Source: Desulfobacula sp.
GTDB lineage: Bacteria; Desulfobacterota; Desulfobacteria; Desulfobacterales; Desulfobacteraceae
Direction of reading: 5' to 3'
Assembly: GCF_014237455.1 (NCBI RefSeq)
Contig: NZ_JABZFL010000030.1
Coordinates: 104,394-168,393 of the forward strand
DNA length: 64,000 nt
Positions within the stretch are counted from its first letter, which is position 1; each line of letters starts with the position of its first letter. Shown piece after piece: positions 8,634 through 19,910 of this stretch. Under the pieces are notes generated by a model that was given only the letters and a program-made list of their open reading frames with translations, made no database searches and was not told the origin of the DNA. A program made the translations under genes and the position numbers.

Positions 8634-10401
8634 AATCCTTTCCAATCAGATTGCAGCAGGTGAAGTGGTACAAAGACCATCCTCCGTGGTTAAAGAGCTG
8701 GTTGAAAACGCTATTGATGCCGGATCTACCCGTATTACCATTGAGGCAGTAAGAGGCGGAAAATCATTCATACGGGTTTCTGATAACGGCATCGGTCTCT
8801 CAAGAGATGATGCGCTCTTATCCATAGAGAGATATGCCACAAGCAAGATATTTACTAAAAACGACCTTTTTTCCATCTCAACCATGGGATTCAGGGGAGA
8901 GGCCCTTCCTTCCATTGCATCGGTTTCAAAATTCAGTCTTGTGACCCGGACAAAAGAGTCTGATATCGGAACAAAAATTGATATCATCGGAGGGAAAGTA
9001 CGGGATGTTTCTGATGCCGGAGCGCCGGTGGGAACCATGGTGGAAGTGAAAAATCTCTTTTTCAACACACCGGCCAGGAAAAAATTTTTAAAATCCGACA
9101 ACACGGAAACAAGCCATATTGCCGATGTCATATACGGCATGGCTCTTGGCAATTCTCATATCCAGTTCAGGCTGTTTTTAAATAATAAGCTGCAGAAAAG
9201 TTTTTCATTATCGGATGATTTGTTCCAAAGATCGGTTGGCATTCTTGGAAGGGATGTTGCCGACAAATTGTATAAATTTGAGTTTTCAGACGCGTTTATC
9301 ACTATTCACGGGTATTGTTCCAACCCGTTGGTCACAAGAAGCACTTCGTCAAAGATTTTTTTGTTTGTGAACAAAAGGCTTGTGTATGACCGGGGACTTA
9401 TCTCGGCGATTTTCCAGGGATATAGAGGCAGGATCATGAAGGGAAAATTTCCTCTGGGAGTTTTTTTTATTGATATTGGGTTTGACCAGGTGGATGTTAA
9501 TGTTCATCCGTCTAAAAGAGAGATCAAATTTTTTAACGGCCGGCGGGTATATCGGGCTGTGTCAGAAACAATTGGAACTGCATTATTCCGCGAGCAGCAG
9601 AACATGGCGGCGTATTCAAAAATACAGATCGGTTCTGATGTGATTCAGAAAAAAATGATTGAAAAATTTAATTTTTTTGATGAAGCCTTTAAACCGGACC
9701 AAATGGATAAGGTTGAACAATCTTCCATGGACTGGCCGATGGCTTCGGGTGAAAATGAAAAAAACTTTGTTGACAGACAGGCAGTGCAGCAAAAAGCTTT
9801 GCAGCCGCACCAATATGCCTCTGGCCAGATTAAAATTATCGGCCAGATCCTGGGAACCTATATCCTGGCAGAATCCGAAGGCGGGTTGATATTGATAGAT
9901 CAGCATGCCGCCCATGAAAGGATTGTCTATGAAAACCTGAAACAAAGGTATCAGTCGCTTAAGGTTCAAACCCAGAACCTGGCCGTGCCGGAAACCCTTG
10001 AATTAAATTTTAAGGAGGCAGATCTTCTGTCCAAAATTCTGGATGATTTAAAAGCGATGGGCATGATCATTGAACCCTTTGGAGACACCACCTTTATTGT
10101 AAAAGCGGTACCGGCCATCATTGATGAAAAAGAGATCAAGCCGATACTTTTTGAAATCCTTGAAACAGCCCTGGTTAAAAAACATGGATTTTCGAAACAG
10201 GACTGGCTTGAAAACTGTCTGATTTTGATGGCCTGTCATGGGGCCATCCGTGCAAACCTGAATCTTGGCCAGATTGAAATGGAAAAATTGCTCGCTGACC
10301 TTGAACAATGTGAAAACCCCCGTCACTGTCCCCATGGCCGCCCTATCATGGTCTTTTGGACCAAAAATCAAATAGAAAAGCTGTTTAAAAGACTTGTGTG
10401 A
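8608..10401 (+). CDS. mutL: DNA mismatch repair protein MutL
   Basis: A 597-residue MutL. The N-terminal GHKL ATPase is complete: NAIDAG near residue 36, DNGIG near 60, ATSKI, and GFRGEALPSI near 97. The C-terminal dimerisation/endonuclease half has the DQHAAHERIVYE metal motif, the ACHGAIRANLNL motif and CPHGRPIM. It is therefore a latent-endonuclease type MutL, as in bacteria without MutH. It links MutS mismatch recognition to strand removal. It is the last gene of the argS operon. Confidence 0.97.
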   Translation: MTTIRILPEILSNQIAAGEVVQRPSSVVKELVENAIDAGSTRITIEAVRGGKSFIRVSDNGIGLSRDDALLSIERYATSKIFTKNDLFSISTMGFRGEALPSIASVSKFSLVTRTKESDIGTKIDIIGGKVRDVSDAGAPVGTMVEVKNLFFNTPARKKFLKSDNTETSHIADVIYGMALGNSHIQFRLFLNNKLQKSFSLSDDLFQRSVGILGRDVADKLYKFEFSDAFITIHGYCSNPLVTRSTSSKIFLFVNKRLVYDRGLISAIFQGYRGRIMKGKFPLGVFFIDIGFDQVDVNVHPSKREIKFFNGRRVYRAVSETIGTALFREQQNMAAYSKIQIGSDVIQKKMIEKFNFFDEAFKPDQMDKVEQSSMDWPMASGENEKNFVDRQAVQQKALQPHQYASGQIKIIGQILGTYILAESEGGLILIDQHAAHERIVYENLKQRYQSLKVQTQNLAVPETLELNFKEADLLSKILDDLKAMGMIIEPFGDTTFIVKAVPAIIDEKEIKPILFEILETALVKKHGFSKQDWLENCLILMACHGAIRANLNLGQIEMEKLLADLEQCENPRHCPHGRPIMVFWTKNQIEKLFKRLV

Positions 10402-10451
10402 GTAACTGGGATGGGGTATAAATAAAAATTTATATTACAAGGAGTTTGATT

Positions 10452-12059
10452 TTGAAAACTAAAAAGAATTTTTGGAAAGTGTTATATTTCACTGTTGTTT
10501 TGATAATCTGGGGTGTGACAGCAGGCAACCCCTGTTTTTCCAAAGAGATAAAAAAAGTGGCCGTCCTTCCATTTGTAATGAATACCCAGCAGGATCTGAT
10601 GTTTTTGCAAAAGGGTATTTTTGACATGTTTTCATCAAGGATCTCCTATGGTGACGAGGTCGAGGTGCTGACCCGGGAAAATCTTGAAAATAAGCTTGGC
10701 AGTGCCGATCTCTCTTCTATAATCAAGGGCGTAAATGAATCAAAGGCAAAGGAACTGGGCAATTTTCTGAATGTAGACTATGTGCTTTTTGGGAGCCTGA
10801 CCCTTTTTGGAAACAGCATGAGTCTTGATGTGAATATGGTTGATATAAGACCTGATAATCCGTCACTTACCTTCTTCCGGCAGGGCAATGAAGCAGGTGC
10901 TGTTATACCGGAACTTGATAAGATTGCAGAAGAAATCAATTATAAAGTGTTTGGCAGGGAAACACTTGAGTTTCAATCTCAACAGGCCCTGCAAAGAACT
11001 TATTCAAGGGAAGGGGAAAGTTATGCAAGTCCACTTAAAAAATTTAAGGCCCTTCTTACTGTAGATGGAATTATGAACGGGGTTGCCACAGGAGACCTTG
11101 ACGGTGATAAAAAAAATGAAATTGTTGTTGTTCAGGACAGAATCGTACAGATTTTTAAATATGCATTTAACGGAAAGATCAGCCTGGTCCAAAAAATTGA
11201 AGACACTTCAGTATCCACTCGTATTGTGGGTGTTGACGTGGCAGATATTAATCAAAATGGTTTTTCAGAAATTTTTATTACCCGGATCAACAACAACCAC
11301 CAGTCTGTTGCCTCCTGTGTGATTGAATATAATGGCAGCAAATATGTAAAAGGGAAAACAACATATCCCTGGTACTTAAGAGTGATAAAAGATGCCAAAG
11401 GCAATTCGGAACTGTTTGCCCAGGCACACACCACAAAAGGTCCATGGCTTTCAAATGATGTCTTTAAAGTCGTGTGGCAGAATAATTCATATGTTCAGGG
11501 AACCCGTCTTAGGGTACCGGAAAAAGGGTTTTCCGTGTTGAGCATGACAAGCGGCAAAGCAGTCAGTAATGATACCGCAATGTACCTGTACACGGACGAA
11601 CTGGGACAGCTTGTTGTTTTTAATGATTCCGGCAGTATCGAATGGTCCAGCGACAAAGGATATGGCGGCAGCAGTCTTTTTTATACGTTCCCCCAGAAGA
11701 CTGCTGATGAGTTATATGATAAGGAGTATGCTTTTTTGCAACCCAAAACTATTACTTATGATAGAAATTCCGATGGGAAAGCTGAGTTGTTTGTCATAAA
11801 AAACAAGGAAGCCTCTGATTATTTTTTCAAGAACACCCGGGTATTTAAAAAAGGAAGTATTGAAATTTTTAACTGGAATGAAATGGGGTTGACATCTGAA
11901 AATGCGCCTAAAAAATTATCGGGTCCTGTTACCAGCATTGATATTGGTGATTATGATAATGATTTGAAAAATGAATTGCTTGTTACAATGATCAAGAAAA
12001 GCGATAATATGTTTTCCCGTGATTCAAAGAGTTTATTAGTTGCATATGATCTTGATTGA
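10452..12059 (+). CDS. Secreted protein with TolB/FlgO-like N-terminal domain and FG-GAP-type repeats
   Basis: The start is TTG 10452, which has AAGGAG seven bases upstream; an earlier TTG at 10446 is too close to that site. The 535-residue product has a signal peptide (KKNFWKVLYF, hydrophobic core to about residue 28). Next is a domain beginning KKVAVLPFVMNTQQDLMFLQ, the type found in TolB-N/FlgO-like lipoproteins. Four calcium-type acidic loops of the FG-GAP/VCBS style follow (DLDGDKKNE, DINQNGFSE, DRNSDGKAE, DYDNDLKNE), consistent with a beta-propeller. A shorter protein at 14183-14809 shares the N-terminal domain. Likely periplasmic or outer-membrane-associated; function unknown. Confidence 0.75.
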   Translation: MKTKKNFWKVLYFTVVLIIWGVTAGNPCFSKEIKKVAVLPFVMNTQQDLMFLQKGIFDMFSSRISYGDEVEVLTRENLENKLGSADLSSIIKGVNESKAKELGNFLNVDYVLFGSLTLFGNSMSLDVNMVDIRPDNPSLTFFRQGNEAGAVIPELDKIAEEINYKVFGRETLEFQSQQALQRTYSREGESYASPLKKFKALLTVDGIMNGVATGDLDGDKKNEIVVVQDRIVQIFKYAFNGKISLVQKIEDTSVSTRIVGVDVADINQNGFSEIFITRINNNHQSVASCVIEYNGSKYVKGKTTYPWYLRVIKDAKGNSELFAQAHTTKGPWLSNDVFKVVWQNNSYVQGTRLRVPEKGFSVLSMTSGKAVSNDTAMYLYTDELGQLVVFNDSGSIEWSSDKGYGGSSLFYTFPQKTADELYDKEYAFLQPKTITYDRNSDGKAELFVIKNKEASDYFFKNTRVFKKGSIEIFNWNEMGLTSENAPKKLSGPVTSIDIGDYDNDLKNELLVTMIKKSDNMFSRDSKSLLVAYDLD

Positions 12060-12093
12060 ATTTATTCCCGATACACACTCTGCTTTATGCTGA

Positions 12094-12609
12094 CTAAAAG
12101 TGATTGCGAGTAGTTGGCCATATAGAGGAATCAGGATCATTAAGATGATTGTCCTGGGCTAAAAAGAACAATTCTTGACCTATATTTTGGGGTATAGCCT
12201 TAAAATCAGTATCCGGTAAAATAGACTCGGCAGTTGAATACTTTTTTGTGAATTGCATTAATGAGTCAAAATGATACCGTTTTAAAAGCATTGTTAGTTT
12301 TATGGCTGTAAAACTGCTGATTTCATTATATTCTAAAGCATATGAAAGTCCATGGATTACCCTGGTTGTAGTTTTGTCCAAGTGCTGTATTCCGAATTTT
12401 TTTATCCTTAATATGGTATTCAGATGCTCGAAAGAAATTCCATAGACTATAACCCTTTCAAGAGTATCCCTCTTTGTCTGGTACATGGGTATAATGAGTG
12501 TGTCTTTTCTGACAATCTCGGAATAAGTACATCCAGTCAAGGCCATCCCAAGAAAACTCAGAATTATACCGGACAGCATTTTTACTGTAGTTGTTCCCAT
12601 AATTTTCAT
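12094..12609 (-). CDS. Putative lipoprotein of unknown function
   Basis: A 171-residue protein whose N-terminus has a hydrophobic segment (GIILSFLGMA) ending in the lipobox LTGC, so it should be lipid-anchored in the envelope. The body is mixed alpha/beta with no motif I recognise. It lies tail to tail with the FG-GAP protein. The porin and its terminator lie downstream of its start, so it forms a single-gene unit on the minus strand. A gap of 156 bases separates its start from the porin stop. Confidence 0.6.
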   Translation of the reverse strand: MKIMGTTTVKMLSGIILSFLGMALTGCTYSEIVRKDTLIIPMYQTKRDTLERVIVYGISFEHLNTILRIKKFGIQHLDKTTTRVIHGLSYALEYNEISSFTAIKLTMLLKRYHFDSLMQFTKKYSTAESILPDTDFKAIPQNIGQELFFLAQDNHLNDPDSSIWPTTRNHF

Positions 12610-12688
12610 CTTGTCGTATAGCCCGTTTCTTGTTTTATGCGACCATGGGGGAAAGTTTTAGCAGACGTCAAAGCTTTGCCTGGTGAAT

Positions 12689-12727
12689 AAAAAAATGGGG
12701 CTTGCTGTTAAAAGCAAACCCCATTTA
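12689..12727 (-). terminator. Rho-independent terminator of the porin gene
   Basis: Read on the minus strand, AATGGGGTTTGC pairs with GCAAGCCCCATT around a short loop and is followed by a run of seven T. It lies 40 bases beyond the porin stop codon, in the correct orientation. Confidence 0.85.
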
Positions 12728-12765
12728 GTGTTAAGCAGTATTTATATAATTATAAATAATTTTAC

Positions 12766-13944
12766 TTAGAAACTTACGCCTAACTGAACAGTAAGAGTAA
12801 GAAGAGCATCATCATTGGCATCACTATTATAATCAGGAACAATATACCCAACACCGCCAGAGAAAGTTACTGCAGGCATCCAGGCATAATCAAAGTTAGC
12901 AAGAGCATAAATTTTAGAATCCAGATTGTCAGATTCATTCGGTTCTGCATATCCAAGTTTTGCATACAGAGTCAAGGCGTCACTAGCTGCAAACTTAATA
13001 TCGCCAACAACACCCATAACGCCTTTGCCGTTACCGGAAACATCAAAGATGTCGCAGGAGGGATTAGGAGAATTATTATATCCTAAAGCACCGGCCCAAT
13101 CTAACATTACAAAGTTAGCGTCATCGACTATATTTGTAACCTGTGTGTCACCGGCATCAACATCATCAGCCCATATAGCGGTTACTCCACCACTCCATGA
13201 GTCAGAAAATTTTCCGTCTAAAGCAACCCAGAATTGAGTTCCTGCATAATCAGCCCCAGCACCATCATCGCCGAAATACGTATTCGCCTCACCGTTTATG
13301 GCGAAGTTAGCAACTGGAATGGAAAAATGGAGACCAAGACCAGACAAGTCAGTATCATCAGCTCCATTAACTGTGGTTGCAAAGGAAAGCCCGCCTGAAA
13401 ATGCGTCACCGGCATAACCAACGCTTACGCCATAGGTGTCAGTATCATCATTGGCGCCGTCATCTGTAAGTACGTTACCATCTGTACCGCCTTCAGATTC
13501 TTTGACATAAACAAGGGTAAGGGTAAAAGGTTTCAAATCAACCGCAGCCTGAATACCCTGAAACTGATCACCCCAAAGAGTTCCTTCAAGTCCAAACATG
13601 CCGTATTGCTGACCAACAGTCAATGTCAGCGGGCCCTGGTTGATTTTAACCCAGGCACGGTCAACCATGAGAGTGTCAGTACCTTGTTCCGGTCTGTAAC
13701 CATCACCCCATGCAGCTTCTGAAATGTCAGTACGAATCTGTGCGCTGACATTGTCATTCACTTTCCAGTTAAACGCAACTCTCATTCTTTGATCAAAATA
13801 ATCGGATTTTTCTGCTTCTCCTGGGTCTTTACTGACTGCTTCAAAACGGTAAGTACCGCCTGCAGAAAAGTCGGATGCTATTACCGGAGTAACATAAAAT
13901 GCTGCGATAAGAGCTATCGCAAGTACTAATGCTAGTTTTTTCAT
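12766..13944 (-). CDS. Outer membrane porin
   Basis: A 392-residue beta-barrel protein with a classical signal peptide (MKKLALVLAIALIAAFYVTP, cleavage after VIA). Many alternating aromatic/polar strands are separated by Asp- and Gly-rich turns, and the C-terminus ends in Phe (LTVQLGVSF), as the Bam machinery requires. The composition resembles the abundant porins of sulfate reducers. The ribosome binding site AAAGGA is seven bases upstream. It is followed by its own terminator, and an unusual repeat-containing AT-rich leader precedes it, so it is probably a strongly and separately regulated gene. Confidence 0.85.
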   Translation of the reverse strand: MKKLALVLAIALIAAFYVTPVIASDFSAGGTYRFEAVSKDPGEAEKSDYFDQRMRVAFNWKVNDNVSAQIRTDISEAAWGDGYRPEQGTDTLMVDRAWVKINQGPLTLTVGQQYGMFGLEGTLWGDQFQGIQAAVDLKPFTLTLVYVKESEGGTDGNVLTDDGANDDTDTYGVSVGYAGDAFSGGLSFATTVNGADDTDLSGLGLHFSIPVANFAINGEANTYFGDDGAGADYAGTQFWVALDGKFSDSWSGGVTAIWADDVDAGDTQVTNIVDDANFVMLDWAGALGYNNSPNPSCDIFDVSGNGKGVMGVVGDIKFAASDALTLYAKLGYAEPNESDNLDSKIYALANFDYAWMPAVTFSGGVGYIVPDYNSDANDDALLTLTVQLGVSF

Positions 13945-13957
13945 CTTTTTTCCTTTT

Positions 13958-14020
13958 AAAAAAAGTTAAATTAAATTTTTTATTGTACTCCTTTTAAATA
14001 CAATAAAAAAAAGTTAAATT
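13958..14020. repeat. Direct and inverted repeats upstream of the porin
   Basis: Two identical 15-base copies of AAAAAAAGTTAAATT lie at 13958-13972 and 14006-14020. Between them is an inverted repeat, ATTGTA (13982-13987) and TACAAT (13999-14004), 11 bases apart. All of it lies within 80 bases of the porin start, so it probably forms the promoter and operator region or a structured leader. The exact promoter could not be fixed. Confidence 0.55.
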
Positions 14021-14182
14021 GAGCACGATCTTTAAAAAAACGTTAAGAACCTTTATTTTCCAGGCATCCCCCCTTTCTTTAGAGATTAATGCTTTGCATG
14101 ATAAACCATAAACTTGGGCAGGTGTCAATGATAAAATGCCTTTTTGGGGTGTTTTCAGTAAAAAAACATGAAAAAGGGCAGA

Positions 14183-14809
14183 TCACCATATTTTCCACCA
14201 GGGTTTTTCCTCATCTTCTCCTGTGGGGCGGGTCGGCATCATCCGTTCTGGATTCATCCGCCTTAAGTCCTCTTCAGTGATGATCTTTTCTTTTTTAAAC
14301 TTTTCATAGGAAACAGTCGTTCGATCAAACATTTTTTTATTAATTTTGGCTGCAATAATATCGATTTGCGAGATAATCTTGTCAATTGTTTTCGACTGCC
14401 CGTAAAAGGTCAGAAAGGATTTTTCTTTTAAGTTGTAAACTTTTGTATCAATACTATACGCACCTGAAAACTGGGTTACTATGCCCGTGATCACATAATC
14501 GGCAGTTGTTTTTCCCCCAAGTTTAATGATGGTTTCACTTTCAGAAGATTCGGTTATGCCGGACAATTCTTTTGTTACTATACCTGTTTTAACAACAGCC
14601 ACATTGCCTTTCCACGACAGTCTTGACCGAAGCATGTTTAAAACGCCTGATGTGATATATGAGATATCTTCTTGTGAGTTTGTTTCAAACGGGATAATGG
14701 CTATGGTTTTCATGTTTTTTGTATCTGCCATACCGGAACTTATGGGAATAAGTATGAAAATGATTAACAATAAAGATATTTGGTTTTTTAACCTGTTTAA
14801 CTTGTTCAC
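14183..14809 (-). CDS. Secreted TolB/FlgO-like domain protein
   Basis: A 208-residue protein with a signal peptide (hydrophobic core LLLIIFILIPISSG) followed by KTIAIIPFETNSQEDISYI. This domain aligns by eye with the N-terminal part of the larger protein at 10452-12059 (KKVAVLPFVMNTQQDLMFL), including the later TADYVITGIVTQF versus NVDYVLFGSLTLF. It lacks the repeat region and ends in a charged, tryptophan-rich tail (KPWWKIW). It lies 12 bases after gatB, so it is probably transcribed with it. Function unknown; FlgO/TolB-like domains occur in envelope complexes. Confidence 0.7.
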   Translation of the reverse strand: MNKLNRLKNQISLLLIIFILIPISSGMADTKNMKTIAIIPFETNSQEDISYITSGVLNMLRSRLSWKGNVAVVKTGIVTKELSGITESSESETIIKLGGKTTADYVITGIVTQFSGAYSIDTKVYNLKEKSFLTFYGQSKTIDKIISQIDIIAAKINKKMFDRTTVSYEKFKKEKIITEEDLRRMNPERMMPTRPTGEDEEKPWWKIW

Positions 14810-14821
14810 TATAAACTCCGT

Positions 14822-16252
14822 TTATTTTAATTTGGTTTTCAACAATTGTGTGACGATCTTCGGATCAGCCTTGCCTCGGTTTTTTTTCATAATTTGGCCC
14901 ATAAAAAAGCTGAAAAGTCTGGTTTTGCCGTTTTTATATGCTGCTGCTTCATCCGGATTTTCAGCAATGACATTCTGGACCAGTGTTTCAAGTTCAGATG
15001 AATCAGACACCTGTTCAAGCCCTTTTTCCTTTACAATACTTTCCGGGTCTTTCAAGGATTCAACCATTTCTTCAAATACGGTTTTTGCCGCATTGGCATT
15101 GATTTTTTTATCCTCAATCATCTGGATGAGTTTTGAAAAGGCCGGTGCTTTAACCGGGGAGTTGCCGATGGTTATCCCTTTGCTGTTCAGCATGCCCAGA
15201 AAGGTAGTTATAATCCAGTTGGCCGCCAGTTTTTTGTCTTTAAGGGGGCCGGCGGTTTCTTCAAAAAAATCAGCAAGCTCAATGGATGAAGTCAAAACGC
15301 CGGCATCATAGCCCACAAGTTTATACTCTTTAACAAATCTTGAACACTTTTCATCGGGAAGTTCAGGTATGTCTTTTTCAACATCCTGTATCCATTTATC
15401 ATCCACAATGAGCGGCACAAGGTCGGGATCAGGGAAATACCGGTAATCATGGGCTTCTTCTTTGCTGCGCATGGGGGTTGTTTTGTTTTTGGCAGGATCC
15501 CAGAGTCTTGTCTCCTGGATTACCTGGCCGCCTTCTTCTAAAACATAGGTCTGGCGCTCAATTTCATAGGAAATGGCTTTTTCAACATTTTTAAAAGAGT
15601 TGAGATTTTTAAGTTCTGCCCTGGTACCAAATTCTTTTTGTCCTGCCGGCCTTAAGGATATATTGGCGTCACACCTGAAATTTCCTTGTTCCATGTTGCC
15701 GTCACACACATCAATGTATTTTAATATGGAATGCAGTTTTCTTAAATAGGCACCTGCTTCCTGGGCCGTCCGTATGTCGGGCTCGCTGACAATCTCGATT
15801 AAGGGAACCCCGGTCCGGTTTAAATCCACCATGCTTCTGGCCCTGGCCGGATCATGGATGAGTTTTCCCGCATCTTCTTCCATATGAATTCGGGTGATGC
15901 CTATTTTTTTTTGGCCGGATGTTTGAGTTTCAATTTCAAGGTATCCATGCTCGGCAATGGGAAGTGCAAACTGGGATATTTGATATCCTTTGGGAAGATC
16001 CGGGTAAAAATAATTTTTTCTGTCAAACCGGCTTTCCTGATTGATCCTGCAATGGGTGGCCAGAGCCGCTTTAATGGCAAAGGTGACCACCTGTCTGTTC
16101 AGGACAGGCAAAACGCCTGGCATACCCGTACAAACCGGGCAGGTATTGGCATTGGGGGGTTTTCCAAATTCAGTGGAGCAGCCGCAGAAAATTTTGGTTT
16201 TGGTTTTCAGCTGCGCATGGACTTCAAGACCTATAACAGGTTCAAACTGCAT
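14822..16252 (-). CDS. gatB: Asp-tRNA(Asn)/Glu-tRNA(Gln) amidotransferase subunit B
   Basis: A 476-residue GatB, the tRNA-binding and kinase-like subunit of the GatCAB complex. The start [20 protein letters not shown], the zinc-site cysteines in FCGCSTEFG and CPVCTGMPG near residues 28-43, and the [13 protein letters not shown] motif are diagnostic. The C-terminal YqeY-like tail ends with a lysine-rich helix. It is separated from gatC and gatA by mutL, two envelope genes and the porin. Together the three genes still give a full set, implying that this organism makes Gln-tRNA and/or Asn-tRNA indirectly. Confidence 0.97.
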   Translation of the reverse strand: MQFEPVIGLEVHAQLKTKTKIFCGCSTEFGKPPNANTCPVCTGMPGVLPVLNRQVVTFAIKAALATHCRINQESRFDRKNYFYPDLPKGYQISQFALPIAEHGYLEIETQTSGQKKIGITRIHMEEDAGKLIHDPARARSMVDLNRTGVPLIEIVSEPDIRTAQEAGAYLRKLHSILKYIDVCDGNMEQGNFRCDANISLRPAGQKEFGTRAELKNLNSFKNVEKAISYEIERQTYVLEEGGQVIQETRLWDPAKNKTTPMRSKEEAHDYRYFPDPDLVPLIVDDKWIQDVEKDIPELPDEKCSRFVKEYKLVGYDAGVLTSSIELADFFEETAGPLKDKKLAANWIITTFLGMLNSKGITIGNSPVKAPAFSKLIQMIEDKKINANAAKTVFEEMVESLKDPESIVKEKGLEQVSDSSELETLVQNVIAENPDEAAAYKNGKTRLFSFFMGQIMKKNRGKADPKIVTQLLKTKLK

Positions 16253-16414
16253 GAATCATTATTTCCCTTACAATTTTATTTAATAATAACCTCTTTTTAT
16301 ACCTGTGTTGGTTTTATTAATCAATATAATTTTTATTGCATAAACCCCGTGAAAAATATAAAAGTATGGCCTGATGTTTTGAAATTCACAGGTATTAAAG
16401 AAGACGGGGTTTAG

Positions 16415-16608
16415 ATGAAGTTTTTCTTTTGTGTCATCGGCATGGTCATGATTGTTGAGGGGCTGCCATACTTTGCATTCCCCGGAAAAATGAAAGAAAT
16501 GGTTCAGATGATTACAGGGCTTGATAATACAAATCTCAGGAAGTTCGGATTTGTTTTAATGTTTGCGGGGCTCTGCATTATTTATTTTGCCATGGATGGA
16601 CGCGGATA

Positions 16609-16609
<1 letters not shown>
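16415..16609 (+). CDS. DUF2065 family small membrane protein
   Basis: A 64-residue protein with two predicted membrane helices (about residues 2-20 and 43-60), matching the YjeT/DUF2065 family: short, with GMVMIVEGLPYFAFPGKMKE and a C-terminal FAGLCIIYF segment. It probably sits in the inner membrane; no function is established. Its stop overlaps the first base of queA by one base, so it begins the queA-tgt unit. There is no strong ribosome binding site. Confidence 0.75.
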
Positions 16610-18799
<2,190 letters not shown>

Positions 18800-18822
18800 C
18801 AGAACTGAAAGGAAGCAGACAT

Positions 18823-19182
18823 ATGCACGAAATGGGGATTGCAAAGCAACTGGTTCAGATTGCCATAGATTCTATTCCCCGGGATATTGAGAATCCAAAG
18901 GTAGAAAAACTGAATCTGAGAATCGGAAGACTCGCGTCTGTGGTTGAACACAGCCTGACCTTTTGTTTTGAGATCCTAACAAAAGATACCCCTTTGGAGA
19001 ATGCCAGGCTGGATATTGATGTTGTTCCGGTAATGGTTCATTGTAACTCCTGTGATAATGGATGGGAAGTGACAGGCCCAGTGTTTAAATGTCCTTTTTG
19101 TGAGGACGGGGATGTTGAAATGCTGACCGGAAGGGAAATTGAGATCACCTCTCTGGAACTGGCAGATGAATTAAAGATATAA
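18823..19182 (+). CDS. hypA: Hydrogenase nickel insertion protein HypA
   Basis: A 119-residue HypA. The start must be ATG 18823, because the product then begins MHEMGI, whose His2 is a nickel ligand; AAAGGAAG lies just upstream. An ATG at 18796 would bury that histidine. The zinc site is two CxxC pairs (CNSC and CPFC). HypA delivers nickel with HypB to [NiFe] hydrogenase precursors. hypB follows after 25 bases. No hydrogenase structural gene is in the window. Confidence 0.95.
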   Translation: MHEMGIAKQLVQIAIDSIPRDIENPKVEKLNLRIGRLASVVEHSLTFCFEILTKDTPLENARLDIDVVPVMVHCNSCDNGWEVTGPVFKCPFCEDGDVEMLTGREIEITSLELADELKI

Positions 19183-19207
19183 ACCAAAAATAAAGACAGG
19201 CAGAATA

Positions 19208-19876
19208 ATGGAAATAGATATTCAAAAAAAAGTCCTTGAGGCCAACGACACAGAAGCAGATATTAACAGAATGTTTTTCAAGGACCAGAATGTGTTTGTA
19301 CTGAATATGATGTCATCTCCCGGTTCAGGGAAAACCGAAATCCTTTGCAGGACTCTGGCAAAATTGATGCCGACTGTCAGGGTAGGGGTGATTGTGGGGG
19401 ATATCTGTACCACCAATGACGCAGACAGGCTTAAAGTAACCGGCGCCAAAGTCACCCAGATCAATACGGATCAATTTGGTGGCGACTGCCATCTGGCAGC
19501 ACATCTGATTATTGCATCGGCAAAACAGCTCGGGTGTAAAGACCTTGATCTTCTTATCGTGGAAAATATTGGGAATCTTGTCTGCCCGGCTGAGTTTGAT
19601 ATTGGAGAAGATGCAAGGGCGGTTGTGTTGAGCGTAACCGAAGGTGAAGACAAACCTTTGAAATATCCTTTGATGTTCAGGGCTGTCGACATAGCAATTT
19701 TAAACAAAATTGATTTGCTGCCATACCTTGATTATGATGCAGAACTGGCAGTGGATAACATGAAACAGGTGCATCCCCATTTGCCGGTGTTTGAGATGTC
19801 TGCCAAAACAGAAGAGGGGTTTGAGCCCTGGCTTGAGTGGGTGAAGATTAAAGTGTTTGAAAAAACAGGGAAATAG
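19208..19876 (+). CDS. hypB: Hydrogenase nickel incorporation GTPase HypB
   Basis: A 222-residue SIMIBI-class GTPase. The P-loop is SSPGSGKTE near residue 38, the metal and switch region includes GDICTTNDADRL, and the base-specificity motif is NKIDL near residue 164. The His-rich nickel-storage N-terminus of some HypB proteins is missing, so this is the short regulatory type. It works with HypA in [NiFe] hydrogenase maturation. Confidence 0.95.
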   Translation: MEIDIQKKVLEANDTEADINRMFFKDQNVFVLNMMSSPGSGKTEILCRTLAKLMPTVRVGVIVGDICTTNDADRLKVTGAKVTQINTDQFGGDCHLAAHLIIASAKQLGCKDLDLLIVENIGNLVCPAEFDIGEDARAVVLSVTEGEDKPLKYPLMFRAVDIAILNKIDLLPYLDYDAELAVDNMKQVHPHLPVFEMSAKTEEGFEPWLEWVKIKVFEKTGK

Positions 19877-19910
19877 TTTCAAGAGAAGACAGGGTTAAAA
19901 GAGGAAGATC

